NCBI RefSeq assembly: GCF_900129725.1
Contig: NZ_FQWQ01000001.1
Coordinates: forward strand, 1,860,001-1,924,000
Direction of reading: 5' to 3'
Source: Chryseolinea serpens
GTDB taxonomy: Bacteria > Bacteroidota > Bacteroidia > Cytophagales > Cyclobacteriaceae
Length of the DNA: 64,000 bases
The first letter of the stretch is position 1. The number at the start of each line of letters is the position of its first letter. This document shows positions 34,673 through 43,184 of the stretch, one piece after another. The notes under the pieces are model-generated. The model ran no database searches. It saw nothing but the letters and a program-made list of their open reading frames with translations, and was not told the origin of the DNA. Made by a program: the position numbers and the translations under genes.

Positions 34673-36097
34673 CTACGACAACAGATGTGGCTTATTCAAA
34701 TACGTATTCCACAAAAATTCGCCAAAGATCGTATTCGCCCATGCAAACCACTTCCGTGTGAACTTCGTCGCGTCGTCTTTGTGGAAAGATTCGTGCATGA
34801 ATCCTGTTCCGCCGTGGCAAGACTTGAGGGTTTGGATACATTTTCTGATCTCTTCATCATTCTTGCTGGTGAGGCCGCGGATGATCACGCTGAGGGGCCA
34901 GATCATCTCCATGCCGGCATGGGGGCCGCCGATGCCTTCTCCGGCTTTTCCTTTGAAGTAGAAGGGATTGCTATCGGAAAGCAAAAGCCTCCGGGTGTTT
35001 TGATAGATCTTGTTGTCGGCTTCCACGGCGCCAAGGTAGGGAAGTGAGAGCAGGCTGGGAATGTTGGCGTCGTCCATGAGATTGAAACTGCCCATGCCAT
35101 TCACTTCATAGGCAAACACTTTTCCGAACTCGGCATGTTCCACCGTAGCGTAGAGGTTGAGGGCGGTCTCTACTTCTTTTGCTAATGACATCAAGTCGTC
35201 TGCTAACGGGGTGTCGTGGCTGATGGTGCGGATCATTTCCGAGGCTTGCTTGAGGCTGACCACGGCAAAGAAATTGGATGGTATGAGGAAAGGGAAGATC
35301 GTGGCATCGTCGCTGGGGCGGAACACGGAGCAGATCAATCCGACGGGCTTCACAGGATAGCCATAGCCACTCAGTGGCACGCCGTCTGTGGCCCAGAACG
35401 TGTTGCGCTGAAACGTGTAGGGGCCGTTTCCATTTTTTCGTTGCTGTTCTTTGAAAACGCGCAGGGTATTTTGGAGGCCTTGTTTCCAGGGTTCATTGAA
35501 GGGCGTGCTGTCGCCGGAAATTTTCCAATAGTGGTAGGCCAGGCGGATGGGATAGCACAACGAGTCGATCTCCCATTTGCGCTCGTGGATGCCGGGCTTC
35601 ATTTCTGTGAGGTCGTCTTTCCATTCGCTTATTTTGGATTCATCATCGTAGAATGCATTGGCATAGGGATCTTTGAGAATGCAGCGGGTCTGACGGTGGA
35701 TCACGCCGGCCACCAGGTTTTGCAGCGTCGGATCGGTCTTCATAAAGGGAAGGTAGGGCCAGATCTGGGCGGTGCTGTCGCGCAGCCACATGGCATCGAT
35801 GTCGCCGGTGATGATATAGGTGTCGGGTTCTTTGCCCTTTGATTTCAGGAACACGGTGGTGTCAAGCGTGTTTGGGAAACAGTTCTCGAACAACCAACCC
35901 AGTTCCGGATCTTTGACGCGTGATTTAAAATCGGCAATGGCCTTTTCGATGGCTGGACTTGAAAAATTCCGTTGCTCTTTTGCCTTTCGTACTACGGGAA
36001 ATTCTGCTGTGGTGGTCTTATGGTTCCATGCCTCTGGCGCGAGTATGGCGCCGGTTCCGATGGCACCGAGATGTTGGAGAAATTCAAGCCTGTCCAT
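34673..36097 (-). CDS. GH125 exo-alpha-1,6-mannosidase
   Basis: The 474-residue protein belongs to the metal-independent (alpha/alpha)6-barrel mannosidases. Diagnostic stretches are YIITGDIDAMWLRDSTAQIW (about 94-113), VPLSGYGYPVKPVGLICS, and FMHESFHKDD with SFHKDDATKFTRKWFAWAN near the end, which hold the catalytic acid and base regions. The N-terminus MDRLEFLQHLGAIGTGAIL resembles a Tat signal in which the twin arginines are degenerate. It removes alpha-1,6-mannose from N-glycan-like substrates. A heptamer repeat array starts 2 bp upstream of its start codon. Confidence 0.92.
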   Translation of the reverse strand: MDRLEFLQHLGAIGTGAILAPEAWNHKTTTAEFPVVRKAKEQRNFSSPAIEKAIADFKSRVKDPELGWLFENCFPNTLDTTVFLKSKGKEPDTYIITGDIDAMWLRDSTAQIWPYLPFMKTDPTLQNLVAGVIHRQTRCILKDPYANAFYDDESKISEWKDDLTEMKPGIHERKWEIDSLCYPIRLAYHYWKISGDSTPFNEPWKQGLQNTLRVFKEQQRKNGNGPYTFQRNTFWATDGVPLSGYGYPVKPVGLICSVFRPSDDATIFPFLIPSNFFAVVSLKQASEMIRTISHDTPLADDLMSLAKEVETALNLYATVEHAEFGKVFAYEVNGMGSFNLMDDANIPSLLSLPYLGAVEADNKIYQNTRRLLLSDSNPFYFKGKAGEGIGGPHAGMEMIWPLSVIIRGLTSKNDEEIRKCIQTLKSCHGGTGFMHESFHKDDATKFTRKWFAWANTIFGEFLWNTYLNKPHLLS

Positions 36098-36099
36098 TT

Positions 36100-36141
36100 C
36101 GTGAGTCGTTAGTCTTTAGTCGTTAGTTGTGAGTAAGAAGT
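36100..36141. repeat. Heptamer tandem array 2 (upstream of GH125)
   Basis: Six in-phase 7-bp units all end in AGT: CGTGAGT, CGTTAGT, CTTTAGT, CGTTAGT, TGTGAGT, AAGAAGT. The array starts exactly 2 bp from the GH125 start codon, as the larger array does at 57272. Confidence 0.8.
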
Positions 36142-36323
36142 GCCAGATTCAGGATCGTTCCGTGTCTGACATCCCATTCCCGTCAAAGTTTCGGCATTTT
36201 TTTTCTGGTAAGCAACAAGAGCGCTTACGCTGCGCCGGTTTTTCTGTCGGGTGTCCCCGGAGCAACCAAACCTATTGATTTTCTCCGGGTCGTCCGTGCG
36301 TTCAAACATGGGCCGGTTCCCAC
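36142..36323. other. Intergenic spacer without a gene
   Basis: This is the middle of the 344-bp divergent gap between GH125 and the EamA gene. It contains a modest hairpin (GTAAGC/GCTTAC near 36210-36230) and no credible frame. Confidence 0.5.
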
Positions 36324-36353
36324 GTTTGCGCTTGTGCGAAAGGGGTATCTTTG
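36324..36353 (+). promoter_or_regulatory. Bacteroidota-type promoter upstream of the EamA gene
   Basis: TTTG (36324-36327), an 18-bp spacer, then TATCTTTG (36346-36353), a full match to the -33/-7 pattern TTTG-N(18-20)-TAnnTTTG. It would give a leader of about 80 nt and lies upstream of the direct-repeat element at 36380. Confidence 0.6.
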
Positions 36354-36379
36354 ATGGATCAGAAAGCCCGCGGGTTATC

Positions 36380-36411
36380 CAGAATGTCTACAGAATAGCT
36401 CGCGTGCTTTG
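36380..36411 (+). promoter_or_regulatory. Direct-repeat promoter element, site A (EamA gene)
   Basis: CAGAAT-GTCTA-CAGAAT (36380-36396) is followed after 11 bp by TTTG. The start codon is 46 bp downstream of the 17-mer. Same element as sites B-E. Confidence 0.7.
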
Positions 36412-36441
36412 TGGTCGCTTCAAAACTCAAATACCTTTGCT

Positions 36442-36864
36442 ATGCAGCCCTGGATCCTCTACGCCATCATCTCGATGATCTTTGCCGGCCTCACGTCCGT
36501 GCTCGCCAAATATGGACTTCAAAACATCCATCCCGACCTTGCCCTGGGCATCCGCACGTCGATCATATTTATTCTTGTCGCTGCCGTCAATCTGGCCGGC
36601 GCTCGATTCAAAGAGCTTTCCAATCTGACTTGGCTCCAGGCAGGACTTTTAGTTGCCTCGGGCATCACCACCACGGTGAGTTGGATCTTTTACTACCGCG
36701 CCATGAAGGATGGCCTAGTGTCGTATGTGGCCGCCATCGACAAGGCCAGCATCTTGATCACGTTGCTCTTTTCATTTGTGCTTTTGAAAGAACCCGTTAC
36801 ACCAAAAATTCTGTTGGGTGGCTTTCTCATTTTTGCCGGTATGATCGTCTTGATCTGGAAATAA
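36442..36864 (+). CDS. EamA-type small multidrug/metabolite transporter
   Basis: The 140-residue protein is a single EamA domain with about five membrane helices, similar in layout to RhaT/YddG-like half-size transporters that work as dimers. It starts MQPWILYAIISMIFAGLTSV and ends GGFLIFAGMIVLIWK; the long in-frame start at 36409 adds non-membrane residues and overlaps the promoter element, so I reject it. Substrate unknown. It carries both a consensus promoter and direct-repeat site A upstream. Confidence 0.85.
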   Translation: MQPWILYAIISMIFAGLTSVLAKYGLQNIHPDLALGIRTSIIFILVAAVNLAGARFKELSNLTWLQAGLLVASGITTTVSWIFYYRAMKDGLVSYVAAIDKASILITLLFSFVLLKEPVTPKILLGGFLIFAGMIVLIWK

Positions 36865-37026
36865 CGGTTTTACAAAAATGCTCAAAACGAGCGATCGCCT
36901 TTTGATAAAGAATATAAGGCACCAGCATCGCTGATGACCAATTAAGTTCCCATTCATAAATGCGGAAATGCGAACACAATTGCAGCTGGTCTTGTAACAA
37001 ATAGCATAGCGGAGCGTCTTGGGATC

Positions 37027-37935
37027 ATGACGAACATCATTGAGACCAAAGATCTCAATTTCGGATTCAGTCCGTCTGTCAGGACGCTTCACCATCTGAA
37101 CCTGCAAATTGAAAGCGAGAGCATCTACTGTTTTCTGGGACCAAATGGTGCGGGGAAGACCACCACGTTACGGATCCTGCTTGGATTGTTAAAAGCAGAT
37201 CATCAACGCATATCTATTTTCGGACAGCATTTAAATTCCAACCGTCTCGCTATACTGAAACGCATTGGCTCCCTTATCGAACAACCTTCCTTGTATCATC
37301 ACTTAACGGGCCATCAAAATCTGGAGCTTTACCGGCTCACCTTTCGGTGTGACCAAAAAAGAATTCCGGAAGTATTAAGCATAACGGGCTTATCTGAGGC
37401 GCGCCACCAACTGGTAAAAACCTATTCGCTCGGCATGAAACAACGGCTGGCTATTGCCTTGGCGTTGCTGCACGATCCTGAACTTCTCATCCTGGATGAG
37501 CCCACCAATGGACTTGATCCACAAGGCATTATTGAAATCCGGGGATTGATCAAACAACTCAAAGAAGAATTTCACAAAACCATTCTTGTTTCAAGTCATT
37601 TGTTAAGCGAAGTCGAAAAGATTGCAACGCACGTTGGCATCCTTCATAAAGGATGTTTGTTGTTTCAGGGGTCAAGCCGGTCGTTAATGGAGATGAAATC
37701 CGAAAACACCGCTTTTGAATTGGAGTTAGATGCTCCTGAAAAGGCCATGCCTCACCTGGAGAATTCATTTAACGTGAGAAAGATCAGCGAGACAACCCTG
37801 TCCATTACCGGCATGACAAAGGAACAGGTGCCCGTCTTACTCGCCCGGCTTGTCAAACAAGATCTGCGAATCTACAGAGCTGCTTTCGGTACTTGTTCAC
37901 TCGAGGATCTATTTCTAGACATCATTCCATCATGA
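37027..37935 (+). CDS. ABC transporter ATP-binding protein
   Basis: The 302-residue ATPase has Walker A GPNGAGKTTT (38-47), a Q-loop IEQPSLY, the signature SLGMKQR (about 134-140), Walker B LLILDEP (153-159) and the switch histidine in SSHLLSEVE. It resembles ATPases of BcrA or lantibiotic-protection exporters. The downstream permease start overlaps its stop (ATGA), so the two are translationally coupled. Probable role: export or self-protection against a membrane-active compound; the substrate is not known. Confidence 0.93.
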   Translation: MTNIIETKDLNFGFSPSVRTLHHLNLQIESESIYCFLGPNGAGKTTTLRILLGLLKADHQRISIFGQHLNSNRLAILKRIGSLIEQPSLYHHLTGHQNLELYRLTFRCDQKRIPEVLSITGLSEARHQLVKTYSLGMKQRLAIALALLHDPELLILDEPTNGLDPQGIIEIRGLIKQLKEEFHKTILVSSHLLSEVEKIATHVGILHKGCLLFQGSSRSLMEMKSENTAFELELDAPEKAMPHLENSFNVRKISETTLSITGMTKEQVPVLLARLVKQDLRIYRAAFGTCSLEDLFLDIIPS

Positions 37936-38708
37936 CCCGTTCATTCCTGCTAAACACAAAGGCCGAAATCCTGAAATGCAGGAACACGGCGGCCGTATGG
38001 CTCACCCTGCTGGGGGCCGGATTTATACCCCTTGTCAATACGATTAAATGCCTGGCTCGTCCGGACTATTTTATCCCCAAAGTCCAGTCCGATCCGTGGG
38101 GTGTATACCTGGACTTCAATTGGCAGATTGCCGCGGGCTTTTTGTTGATCATGTATGTTGTTCTCCTCACCAGCCTGGTGGTTCAGATAGAATTCAGAAA
38201 CCATGCCTGGAAGCAGGTCTTTGCCTCCCCGCGGTCGTATGCCGACATCTTCTTCTCAAAACTGGTGACCCTTCATTTGCTGATGGTGTGTTGCTTTATT
38301 CTCTTTAACATTTTCACCCTCCTCAGTGCTTTTATCATCAACGTCTTTCAGAACCGATACAATTTCTCCTTCCACGCCATTCCTATAAACCTGATGTTCA
38401 CCTTATCCTTGAAAATGTATGTATCCATAGTATCCGTTATGATCGTACAATATTGCTTGTGTTTGCATTTTAGCAACTTCATGATCCCCATTGGCATTGG
38501 CCTGGGACTATTCACAGCAGGATTTATGATACGGCAATGGGAATACATTTACTTATACCCTTACCTGCATCCGATGTTGATCTATTTCCCAAACCCGGGC
38601 CTGGAAGCATCCGCCGCGCAAAAAGGTATGGTGAGTGCTATGGGCTGGTCGGCGACTGGAATATTAGCCGGCATTACGCTAACGGTCTCCCGGTTTGAAA
38701 AGGGCTAG
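37932..38708 (+). CDS. ABC-2 type permease
   Basis: The 258-residue integral-membrane protein starts MTRSFLLNTKAEILKCRNTA at the ATG overlapping the ATPase stop by 4 bp. It has about six membrane helices (for example AAVWLTLLGAGFIPLVNTI, FLLIMYVVLLTSLVV, LLMVCCFILFNIFTLLSAFI, IVSVMIVQYCLCLHF) like bacitracin/lantibiotic-type permeases. A longer frame from 37893 would overlap the ATPase more and is rejected. It forms the transporter with the preceding ATPase. Confidence 0.88.
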   Translation: MTRSFLLNTKAEILKCRNTAAVWLTLLGAGFIPLVNTIKCLARPDYFIPKVQSDPWGVYLDFNWQIAAGFLLIMYVVLLTSLVVQIEFRNHAWKQVFASPRSYADIFFSKLVTLHLLMVCCFILFNIFTLLSAFIINVFQNRYNFSFHAIPINLMFTLSLKMYVSIVSVMIVQYCLCLHFSNFMIPIGIGLGLFTAGFMIRQWEYIYLYPYLHPMLIYFPNPGLEASAAQKGMVSAMGWSATGILAGITLTVSRFEKG

Positions 38709-38721
38709 TTTGGCGGCGACT

Positions 38722-38757
38722 GACCCTCCTTCGCTGAAGCTTCGGGGGGCGAGCAAA
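38722..38757 (+). repeat. Short interspersed palindromic repeat, copy 2
   Basis: CCCTCCTTCGCTGAAGCTTC and the following GGGGGGCGAGC form a CCTCC/GGGGGG palindrome around GAAGCTTC, similar to 22599-22634. It lies between the convergent permease and HD-domain genes. Confidence 0.5.
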
Positions 38758-38769
38758 GAAGACGCCCTG

Positions 38770-39369
38770 CTACTCCTCCAACCGCGCCAAGTTCCTCTGC
38801 TTTACCGGCTCCCAATGCTCACGTGCATAGCCTGTATAATACACATGATTTTTAAAGAAGAAAATATTCTGCTTATTCCAGGCCCTCAATGTCATGGGCT
38901 TCCCGGTCAGCAACTCAAATTCTTTTTTAAGCAACAAGGACCACGTCTCATACTCGGCCGAACCCAGGTGACTCAAATCCGCGTCGCACAGGATTTCTTC
39001 CAGGAGTCCCACGGGACGTGCTGTGATCCGCGTGGCGTTGATGAGGCCTTCGATCTTAAAATAGAATTCCGGGGGCAAATTAAAATCACGCAAAAACCGG
39101 ACGGCTATCTTCACACTCTCCTGTTCATGGTTGGCGCCTCCCCTGATATAGCCGGTGTCGTGAAACCAGGCGGCGGTCAGCAACACCTCCACCGATGGCT
39201 CCTGAACATCGTAATGCGACGCCAACGTCCAGCACGCGCGGACCACGCCAACGGTGTGATTCAGGGTGTGGAAGGTGCGCGTGGCCGGAAGCTGGCTTCC
39301 CAAGAGATCCCTGACATAGGTTTCAACCTGCGTGAGAAGTTCGGAGCCGTAGGGATTTAGATTTTGCAT
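38770..39369 (-). CDS. HD-superfamily phosphohydrolase
   Basis: The 199-residue protein has the HD metal-binding pattern: H34 and H38 (HTLNHT), H70-D71 (WFHDTGY) and a later D129/D131 (CDADLSHLG). Such proteins hydrolyse phosphate esters, often nucleotides; the substrate is unknown. I start at 39369 because a longer frame from 39459 would overlap the response regulator gene by 62 bp. The regulator gene ends 28 bp upstream, so both probably share the transcript driven by direct-repeat site D. Confidence 0.85.
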   Translation of the reverse strand: MQNLNPYGSELLTQVETYVRDLLGSQLPATRTFHTLNHTVGVVRACWTLASHYDVQEPSVEVLLTAAWFHDTGYIRGGANHEQESVKIAVRFLRDFNLPPEFYFKIEGLINATRITARPVGLLEEILCDADLSHLGSAEYETWSLLLKKEFELLTGKPMTLRAWNKQNIFFFKNHVYYTGYAREHWEPVKQRNLARLEE

Positions 39370-39397
39370 GACGCTATTCAATTCTGGACCATGGGCC

Positions 39398-40072
39398 TCA
39401 TACCGAAAATTTATACCCCAACCCATACACGGTTTTAAGATAGTCTTCACAGCCGGCATCCGCCAGTTTTCGCTTCAGGTTTTTGATGTGGGAATATAAG
39501 AAGTCAAATTTATCCAGAAGTTCGGCATTGTCGCCCGACAGGTGTTCGGCGATGGCGTTCTTGGAGACGACCCGGTTTTTGTTGGCGAGTAGAAATACCA
39601 GGAGGTCGTATTCTTTGCGGGTCAATTCGATGACGTCGTCGTTCACCATGACGATCTTGCCATGTAAGTCGACGGATATTTCCCGGAACAAGATCTTGTT
39701 GCTGCCGCCAAATTGCTTCCTTCGAATGATGGCCGACACGCGGGCGCTGAGCTCGGGCAGATAAAACGGCTTGGCCAGGTAATCGTCCGCGCCCAGGTTG
39801 AGGCCTTGTATGCGGTCTTCCAGCGAATTGTTTGCCGTGATGATGATCACGCCGTCTGCCTTGCGGCTTTCCTTCAGTTTTTCAAGGATCTTCAGCCCAT
39901 TTCCATCGGGAAGGTTGATGTCGAGCAAAATGCAATCGTAGTCGAAGAGCAGAATTTTCTCGAGGGCGTCGTGTGCCGAGTAGGCAATTTCGCAAACGTA
40001 GCTTTCTTGCCGGAGAAACTGCGACATGCTCTTCACCATTTCCTTTTCGTCTTCAATAATCAGGATCTTCAT
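39398..40072 (-). CDS. OmpR/PhoB-family response regulator (no adjacent kinase)
   Basis: The 224-residue protein has a receiver domain with acidic pocket E7/D8, phospho-acceptor D51 (LLDINLPDG) and K in YLAKPF, then a winged-helix DNA-binding domain (ELTRKEYDLLVFLLANKN, VYGLGYKFSV). No histidine kinase gene is adjacent, so its partner is unknown. OmpR-type regulators bind direct repeats with an 11-bp period. Its own upstream region carries one such repeat (site D), and four other genes in this part of the window carry the same element. Confidence 0.94.
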   Translation of the reverse strand: MKILIIEDEKEMVKSMSQFLRQESYVCEIAYSAHDALEKILLFDYDCILLDINLPDGNGLKILEKLKESRKADGVIIITANNSLEDRIQGLNLGADDYLAKPFYLPELSARVSAIIRRKQFGGSNKILFREISVDLHGKIVMVNDDVIELTRKEYDLLVFLLANKNRVVSKNAIAEHLSGDNAELLDKFDFLYSHIKNLKRKLADAGCEDYLKTVYGLGYKFSV

Positions 40073-40145
40073 AGTGTCGGGTCCGCGAAAATTACGATCC
40101 TATCGGGGGGCACGGGGAGGCCGTGTAAATCGATGCCGCGAAAAG

Positions 40146-40176
40146 CAAATAAGGGCCCCATTCTGTAGAAATTCTG
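40146..40176 (-). promoter_or_regulatory. Direct-repeat promoter element, site D (response regulator)
   Basis: On the minus strand CAGAAT-TTCTA-CAGAAT (40176 to 40160) is followed after 10 bp by TTTGC. It precedes the response regulator start by 87 bp. Both hexamers are perfect here, as in site A. Confidence 0.7.
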
Positions 40177-40323
40177 AGTTTGAATAAATGGACGGGGACG
40201 GGGTCAAAAAGCCAAAATAAGGCCTCCCGCCGGACTATACTTCTGATGACCGGAAGTCGATTCTTATTTCCTCTCCGGCAGCCTATTTCCTATCTTGTTT
40301 TTATAAAAAAAACACAACCTCTT

Positions 40324-40617
40324 ATGATCATTGTTCACGACATTTTTGTCTGCAAACCCGGCAACGCCTCGAAGCTGGCCAAGAAATTCAAAGAAGGCAT
40401 GCAAGGAAACACCGAACTGGTCAACATTCTTACCGACATGACCGGTCAGTTCAACCGCGTGATCATGGTGACGCGCTATGATAGCCTCACGGCGTATGAG
40501 CAAAGCTGGGAGAAGTATAAAGAAAATTCAGAGGCCATGAAAAAGATGGCCGCGGCCATGGAAGGCTACCACGAGATGTATCTCACCGGATCGCGGGAGA
40601 TCTACCAGGTTTGGTGA
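40324..40617 (+). CDS. Small dimeric alpha/beta-barrel protein (NIPSNAP/ABM-like)
   Basis: From the ATG at 40324 the product is 97 residues: MIIVHDIFVCKPGNASKLAK, then RVIMVTRYDSLTAYEQSWEKY and YHEMYLTGSREIYQVW. This is the beta-alpha-beta repeat of ferredoxin-like dimeric barrels, found in monooxygenases and uncharacterised stress proteins. No catalytic residue can be named. The long in-frame start at 40180 would add unrelated residues and is rejected. It is a single gene converging with the DUF4407 gene 16 bp later. Confidence 0.75.
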   Translation: MIIVHDIFVCKPGNASKLAKKFKEGMQGNTELVNILTDMTGQFNRVIMVTRYDSLTAYEQSWEKYKENSEAMKKMAAAMEGYHEMYLTGSREIYQVW

Positions 40618-40633
40618 GCAACCCTCGCGACAG

Positions 40634-41686
40634 CTATTGCAACTCGTTGTCGAGCCGGGTAGCGATGAAAGTGCGTTCGTGTTGCGGGTAGGTGGCCGTT
40701 TTCTCTTTGGCCAGGGTGTTCATCCGCGCTTTCTCCTCGATCTCGTGTACGGTGAACTGATATTCTTCCACCTTCAGGAGATTGTCGTAAGGCCCTTTGC
40801 CGGCGATGAGTTTGACCAGCACGGGCGCGGTCTCGATCGCGATGAACAAAAGCATGATGAACAGGTGTGCCCAAAGGATCGCACTGCTCTTGGCCGTCAG
40901 GTGACTCAGCGCTTCGATGCGGGCGGCGGGGCCGTCGATCTTGTTTTGCTCCAGGTCGCCCAGGGCGCCGTTCATCTGTGTGTTGTTTTCGGCGACACTT
41001 TTTTCCAGTGCGGCGATCCGCTCATAGTTGTAGGCGGTCAAGGCTTTCAATTCTGTCTCGGCTTTATCGGCGTCCGCTTTTTTTACTTTATAGATGGGAC
41101 CCAGATTCTTTTTCCGGCTACCCCCGGTTCCATCGGCTTCCGCCTGGGCGGCACTGACCAGTGCGTCGCGTTGGAGGGCCTTTTGGGTTACTTCGGCTTT
41201 CAATGCATTTACAACGGTCTCCAGGCTGTCGCCCACGAACGCAAACCGGCTTCGCGTCAAGATTTCCTCTTCTTTGTAGGCTTTTTGTTCCATCGCCGCC
41301 AATTCCGGCGCGATCTCTTTTTCAAATATTTTGAGCTCCAGCGGCTTGGCGATGACGATGGAGATGAACACGGCCAGCACGATGCGGGGCGTGGCCATCA
41401 ACCATTCGCGCGCTGGTTTTCCTTCTTTGCGCATGCTGGACACGATGTAGCGGTCCAGGTTAAAGATCATGAGTCCCCACAACAGTCCAAAGGCGGTGGC
41501 GATCCAGAGGTTGTCGAAAACGGTGTTCAAAGCATATCCACCCGATAAGGCGGCAAACAAGCCCGTAAAGAAAATGGTAGCGCCAATGCCGGCGTATTTG
41601 CTGGTTTCGGATGGACATTTCTCAAGTATATGCCGATCCGCTCCCGAGCAAATCAGAAAAAACGTCGTGACCTTTTTCATGTACAT
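40634..41686 (-). CDS. DUF4407 membrane protein
   Basis: The 350-residue protein has two N-terminal membrane helix pairs (GIGATIFFTGLFAALSGGYAL, WIATAFGLLWGLMIFNLD, IVLAVFISIVIAKPLEL), a long coiled-coil region (about 125-250, rich in KADADKAETELKAL-type heptads) and another hydrophobic helix (ILWAHLFIMLLFIAIETAPV). This layout, including FNLDRYIVSS, is typical of DUF4407. Function unknown. MYMKK gives two possible starts, 41686 and 41680. A frameshifted CHASE2-like gene lies 149 bp upstream on the same strand. Confidence 0.85.
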   Translation of the reverse strand: MYMKKVTTFFLICSGADRHILEKCPSETSKYAGIGATIFFTGLFAALSGGYALNTVFDNLWIATAFGLLWGLMIFNLDRYIVSSMRKEGKPAREWLMATPRIVLAVFISIVIAKPLELKIFEKEIAPELAAMEQKAYKEEEILTRSRFAFVGDSLETVVNALKAEVTQKALQRDALVSAAQAEADGTGGSRKKNLGPIYKVKKADADKAETELKALTAYNYERIAALEKSVAENNTQMNGALGDLEQNKIDGPAARIEALSHLTAKSSAILWAHLFIMLLFIAIETAPVLVKLIAGKGPYDNLLKVEEYQFTVHEIEEKARMNTLAKEKTATYPQHERTFIATRLDNELQ

Positions 41687-41835
41687 AGTAACGGTGCGTG
41701 TGTTGCGGATATTGCTGTCGCCCGTTCAATAAAAGTGCCATGTTGAAAAAAGCGGTTGCCGGGGCCTGATGCCGGCAGCGATACCCGGGAAGTGTGCAAA
41801 TGTGAACAGGTGTTTGTACGGTCTGCGCTTCGGCT

Positions 41836-42854
41836 CTATACTGGTTTTGCCGTCGTATCGCTTGGTTTCCCGGGCATACTCACCGCCATCGTAAAGACGG
41901 TGGTGATCACCAGGATGACCGGCAGTTCATCCAAGGCCAGGAAATATCCCTTGTCAAAAAGTAAGACCAGCATGAGTGAACCTGCGATCGTAAAGAGAAC
42001 AAAAATCAACGCTGCAATGATCAAGTTTACCGCCAGCCATCTGGTGCGGATAAAAGTTATGATGATCACGTTCAGCAGGGTAAAAGCCAATAGGATAAAT
42101 ATCCTGAATACTTCTCCGATCTCATCAATATAATCCTGATCACGGATGGTGCGGATAATGTTTGCGCTTACTTCTGTGTCGTAGAGATCTGGCAGAAGGT
42201 TTTCTTGTCCGTAGTACTCATTCAGGGGAGTGATGCGGCATTGTTTATAGTAATACAGACTATCCGTCAGGTAATCGCCCAGGTAACCTACTAAGATAGT
42301 TTTACCCTCCAACGCTCCGTACCAAAAAGGTGTATCCTTCAATTCAGCCCTCATAAATAGGGTCTGCTGTTCTGGTGCATAGTTGATCATCTCCCGGTCG
42401 TTTCCTCTTTGCCTGAAACCGGTCAACAGGAATTCGAAGTAATCCCTCCTGGAACAATCAAAGTGTGTGACTACGTTGCCGTCGTCTATGATTTCGCTCA
42501 ACCCCCCCTGCCCTTCCGCTGGCAATCTACAAAAAAGATATTCGGCACAGAGGCATACTGCGTCACGAGGGCACCCACGTCTTCTGTGTAGTGGCACAGG
42601 TTTACACCCACAACCGCAGGCTCGCAAAGTAACAGAGAGTCGAGTTTGGGTTTTAATTCATCGGCCTCCAATCGCCCGATGTTCAACATCAGCATCTCTC
42701 TTTGTGCCGGTGGTTGGGTTCGGATGTAAAACAATTTTTCGCGGGTCATTTTTGTGATGTCCAGACTGAACAGCCGGATGTTCACGAAATGGTATACCGC
42801 GACAATCCCCAACGTGACCAGGAGCGCGATGGCGTACTTATAGAATTTTAGCAT
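41836..42854 (-). pseudogene. CHASE2-like membrane protein interrupted by a frameshift in a G7 tract
   Basis: Two overlapping leftward frames form one protein. The first (42498-42854) begins MLKFYKYAIALLVTLGIVAV with one membrane helix and ends FVDCQRKGRGG at a premature stop; the second (41836 onwards) continues LSEIIDDGNVV, ILVGYLGDYLTD, SANIIRTIRDQDYID and three C-terminal membrane helices. That order (helix, CHASE2-like sensor, three helices) is typical of CHASE2 proteins, here with no output domain. The break is in a run of seven G's (C's at 42502-42508 on plus); eight would restore the frame. It may be a real mutation, phase variation or a sequencing error. Confidence 0.7.
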
Positions 42855-43184
42855 CCAACAGGATTTAAGTAAAGCTTATTCGTCTGAACATCGTATCCAT
42901 GGTCCAACCCGAGCCCTAACGATTTGAACCGTGAAGGCGCCCGTCGTGCGTCGGCCCTGTTTCTCTTCTGTTACATTACAAAAAATTTAGCTCAATTTTA
43001 TTATCACGGAGGCTTTAAGTTTGAACCCGGCCTTTCCTAAACTGGCCACTCTTCCAAGAACAGGCGCGCTAAATCCAAAAAGTCTACAGAATCCCGTTTT
43101 ACCTTCAACGCGGTCAGGTTAGGATGGACAATTCTATTTCCCTTAGCCACCAGCATTTCTCCACCTCATAAATCATTCAGAATC
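42855..43184. other. Divergent intergenic region
   Basis: This 330-bp gap lies between the CHASE2-like gene and the YncE-like gene. It holds direct-repeat site E at 43076-43107 and otherwise no frame or hairpin that I would call. Confidence 0.5.
43076..43107 (+). promoter_or_regulatory. Direct-repeat promoter element, site E (YncE-like gene)
   Basis: CAAAAA-GTCTA-CAGAAT (43076-43092): the second hexamer is perfect and the first is degenerate. It is followed after 11 bp by TTCA (within TACCTTCA). It is 92 bp upstream of the start codon. Confidence 0.55.

Noticed and set aside
36432-36439. TACCTTTG, an exact -7 match directly before the EamA start codon
   Set aside because: A start site 7 bp downstream would fall inside the gene; the direct-repeat promoter (36380-36411) and the upstream TTTG/TATCTTTG promoter fit better.
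40180-40617. Longer start of the small barrel protein at 40180
   Set aside because: The first 48 residues are basic, low in structure and unlike the family; MIIVHDIF begins the recognisable fold.
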